Assembly (NCBI GenBank): GCA_949130495.1
Contig: OX422222.1
Location: forward strand, 102,785,709 to 102,849,708
Reading direction: 5' to 3'
DNA: 64,000 nucleotides
DNA from: Sambucus nigra
Lineage: Eukaryota; Streptophyta; Magnoliopsida; Dipsacales; Adoxaceae
The translations under genes were made by a program, and so were the position numbers. The notes under the pieces are model-generated. The model was not told the DNA's origin and did not search any database. It was given only the letters and a program-made list of their open reading frames with translations. Shown one piece after another: positions 60,951-64,000 of this stretch; positions within the stretch are counted from its first letter, which is position 1; each line of letters starts with the position of its first letter.

Positions 60951-61556
60951 CTCATACGTTATCAAATATAAAATAAATGAAGGGAATGGAAATATTAAAT
61001 AACGAAAAATAAAATGTGCGAGTGAATACAAATTAAGTGTAGTCTTAATAAATAAACATTAAGTAGACGTTTTTTATGGTTGGTTGAAGTTTTGTACAAC
61101 TGTCCTTTCTTTCCATTCACTGAATGAAACAAATTAATTATAAATCAATAGTAAAAACATCACTATCTAAACATATCCCATAAAAGTGATTATAATTTAT
61201 CACTGGGCATTATCAATAGATGTCTATCGAATTGACAAAAACACATGGGCACTAAGTATAGAAATTATGTACTACATTGCAACAAGAGATTCATATTATC
61301 TCCATCTTCATTCAAAACAATGATTACACACAATGCAGTATTTATCTTCTAATCCTTAACAACACACTTAAAAGTAGATAAATGCCTGATAGTCTAACAA
61401 CACATAAATCACTATCAAAAAGCTATGTTATTTGATGTATATATCGAATTTTGGAGGGTACATAATAATGCAAGATGCTATATTAAATGAACTTTTGAGA
61501 TCCTAAGAATATTTTATAATAGTGATGAGCATATTTCATGGTTGAGGAATAATTAC

Positions 61557-61966
61557 CTTTTGCACAAGCTTATCATACACATTAACCACCTTAATTGGAT
61601 CAAAATTGAACATGCCACATTCATCTGATATCTTCGTAACGTTGCCATTTAGAACCTCCATGGACATGGTTTGCAACATATTGAGACAATGTACTGGCAT
61701 AACCCTCATCTCTCCACACCATCATTTATGCTGCACCAGCATTATTAGAATAATAGGTTCAAGGTCATGACTTCATATAAAGCTGTTGTAAAATGAAAAT
61801 GAAAAAAAGAGTGAAAATTTATAATTTGGAGTATAGCGGAGGATATTTGAAAAAGAATTCTTACATCTTCACAGAGTAAATCAACTCCCAAAAGTCCGGT
61901 CACATCCCAATCATCTACAACATTTGAAATAGCCAGTCGAGTAGTTGATCCATAACCAAAGTCCAT
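61557..61966 (-). pseudogene. Two-exon gene fragment, unrecognised
   Basis: On the minus strand exon one (61966-61865, 34 codons) reads 'MDFGYGSTTRLAISNVVDDW' and 'DVTGLLGVDLLCED', then a GTAAGA donor. After a 134-base intron and a GTGCAG acceptor, exon two (61730-61557, 58 codons) has TGA as its third codon, then 'GEMRVMPVHCLNMLQTMSME' and 'VLNGNVTKISDECGMFNFDP', ending 'VNVYDKLVQK' before GTAATT. Both exons are in phase 0. Splice sites, phase and composition argue for a piece of a real gene, dead by the TGA. I cannot name the family. It may ride in the Helitron ending at 60924. Confidence 0.5.
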
Positions 61967-63267
61967 ATTGGGACTCTACATCCTCGAACTTCAAGACCTT
62001 CCCTTAGTCGTTCCCCTTGCACAACAGAATTATAATACGAATGTATTCGATTAGTGTTCGGATGTATTAATCGTTTCTATGACAAATATCAGTCATTGAT
62101 GTTCCGGCTACTATCCTTTTGTGTCCTGGAGATTACCTTTGACATTCATTATCAAATATGATAATTTCAAGATCTGATGGTATCGTCTTCCCCATCACGT
62201 TTTTATGGAAATTTGAATGTTTGAGAATATAGTTCCCTGTTCAAAAATAAAAGAGTATGATTATGAATTTGATATATGCTAGAGTCTTTGTATTTAGGAA
62301 TGGACTATACAAAAAAACTTGGTACTTCTATAAAAACTCAATGAAACTACAAATCAAATTGGATATACAATAGTTATACGCAAGTTGAATTCAAAACAAA
62401 AAATAAAAATCACTTCACTCTTGCATTGAAACAGAATTATATGCTATAGTCAATTAATGTAGAAATTGATATTGATATTATTTTAAGAAAGTCATGAAAT
62501 AGGCATTACCTTATTATAGAGTTCATTGTAAGATATTTGAACCTCGGTGAAGATTCAACAATTATGTTGATGGATAAGTGAACTTTGTTGCAAACAAAGA
62601 ATTATAGTTCGGTAATTAAAATAGTTGGCACGACACAAAACAGGGGAATGTTAAACAGTTCGTCAAAGAAAAACCAAATGAATGTCATCCAAATATGATG
62701 CGAACTTTAAATTGATAACAAAAACTGTAAGGATTAATATATCATCAAGAAAATAATTTAAATTGAATACCTCTGGCCTCTCGAACTGTAAAACTGAATG
62801 TTACCTCTTTAAGTAGTTTACATCTTCAGTCCCCCAAACTTTCAAATCAAATACACAGTTAGACATCTAGCCTATCGAACAACAACAGGTATCCTAGAGA
62901 TGCTATCAAGAATCTGCTAACTGAATGGAAATCGTTACAAATATGTGAAAAAACCACACCTCATCTTGGGCGGAGGTTTTAGGGAATGGATTTAAGATGG
63001 CAGTTCTAAGAGTGGTTTTGACAATGGAAGGCATAACTAAATGCATATAAAGGGTATAGAAATTGAAACATAAAAGTAGAATGTTAATTGAATGACACAA
63101 TCATTAAATACACAAAGGTCTATATAATTCGGCTAACTTACATTTATGAACTAAATTCAATGTAAAACATCCAATATTAGAGCCTTAGAGACAATACTGT
63201 TTTTCAGACTTCTTAATCCACACCCGCAACATCTAATCCTGCACATGTTTGACAAATATTGAACTCT
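61967..63267. other. Non-coding, few exon-like traces
   Basis: 62906-63100 on the minus strand reads 'MPSIVKTTLRTAILNPFPKT' and 'SAQDEVWFFHIFVTI' in an open frame that could be another exon. Nothing else is recognisable. Confidence 0.3.
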
Positions 63268-63270
63268 TGT

Positions 63271-63331
63271 ATTGTAATTGTAATCGTAATTGTAATTGTA
63301 ATCGTAATATTAATTCTAATCATAATTGTAT
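63271..63331. repeat. Hexanucleotide repeat (TAATTG/TAATCG)
   Basis: About ten degenerate units of GTAATT/GTAATC. Confidence 0.85.
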
Positions 63332-63701
63332 CATACCATAATAAACTCTTATGGTAGAGATTATGTAGAATGTTGATGTAATCATAATCATATGCGAATG
63401 GTTGTAGGTGACCGTCAGGAAGCTACGCCCGAACTGATCGATAGATTCCAACTTCCATTTTCTACCATAATGAGTGGGGTGAAAATTTGTGATGGGCTAC
63501 AAAATTAATCAAATCAAGGTAAAATAGAATTGACACATAAAAATAAAGGGTAAATTAGAAATTAAACTTAAATTATGGGCTGTATTAGTAAGTTGTATCA
63601 TATTATTAAGCATCATGGACCGTAAATGCAACAAACTAACCAAAAATGACAGAAAACATCGCAAGACGAAACATGAAATTTTTTAAGTCAAAATATTTTT
63701 C

Positions 63702-63953
63702 CTATGTCTGTTTGGCGTAAGAGGAGGAAAAGGAGGTGATGCGTTTGTTACAGAACATCGTGTGTTCGAGGGGTAATACCACACCGGCCATTGTGATGGC
63801 TGATCCCATTATGTATCTAAGCGGGTTTTGTGGTACCACTTGTCTATATATCACTACGAAGGGCATCCTTGCTGTATCAAACAACTTGAGCACAAAAATC
63901 TCAATGAGTGTGATGTGCTTAGATAGATTGATTGTCGTGACATCCTCAAACAT
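63702..63953 (-). other. Open stretch with one hydrophobic segment, unrecognised
   Basis: Eighty-three codons: 'MFEDVTTINLSKHITLIEIF', then 'MPFVVIYRQVVPQNPLRYIM' and GSAITMAGVVLPLEHTMF. There is one possible membrane segment near the middle. No family known to me. Splice-like borders are not clear, so this could be an exon or chance. Confidence 0.3.
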
Positions 63954-64000
63954 ATGATAGATGGATAGTAATTAAAACAACATAAACTATGCATCAAGTT

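Noticed and set aside
63392..63508. 39-codon plus-strand ORF with coding-like look
   Set aside because: Too short, no splice borders, no family recognised; kept out of the feature list.

Overview
The window looks like repeat-dense, AT-rich nuclear DNA from a flowering plant, probably a eudicot. The reasons are plant Ty3/gypsy retroelements of the Athila type (gag with a zinc knuckle, a DLGAS protease, an FMDDF reverse transcriptase, a third ORF and a tRNA-Asp-type primer site), LARD/Tekay-like long LTRs, a SIRE/copia-like gag remnant, plant LINE pieces with an RNase H domain, hAT, MITE and Helitron relics, and a broken exon of a plant iron superoxide dismutase. I see no intact host gene, no rRNA or tRNA gene and no CRISPR array. 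Nearly every coding stretch is interrupted.

Layout. 1-6022 is the 5' part of a minus-strand LTR element that runs off the left edge: about 2.9 kb of internal sequence without recognisable coding, a tRNA-Met-type primer site, and a 3.07-kb LTR holding a piece of an Athila-type LTR. 6023-12061 is mostly non-coding, with a hAT transposase fragment, a stem-loop element, a textbook Helitron 3' end and a 566-bp foldback element in a TA microsatellite. 12063-19331 holds fragments of older LTR elements: a Tekay-like LTR half, a Tat-like gag with primer site and LTR, and a decayed 'plant transposon domain' ORF followed by repeated AGGGGGAG tracts.

19332-31858 is a complete but dead minus-strand Athila-type element with two 1.6-kb LTRs, PBS, PPT, gag-PR-RT-RNase H-INT, a third ORF and a perfect 5-bp target duplication (AACTC). 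It cuts older LTR-element debris; a copia-like gag relic continues at 32106-33000.

34214-58292 is bounded by two homologous inverted ends of about 200 bp and may be one very large TIR element. Inside are a LINE fragment, the FeSOD exon, facing Helitron-like tails across a CA repeat, a Mutator-like MITE (9-bp TSD) with an internal 31-bp minisatellite, a minus-strand LINE relic, an exon-like piece, and a nested Athila-type composite at 47043-56867. That composite has three LTRs (one truncated), two copies of the 3' internal region, only one gag-PR and no RT or integrase, and the outer target duplication fits across the whole array. A third copy of the TIR starts at 58303 and forms a palindrome with the 58292 end. 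The rest, to 64000, has a degenerate minus-strand Helitron-type tail and a few unrecognised exon-like pieces.

Functionally, the window records repeated nesting: host or TE fragments caught in a TIR/Helitron environment, LTR elements inserted into these, then decay by stops, frameshifts and LTR recombination. Boundaries and homologies were read by eye; percentages and ages were not computed.
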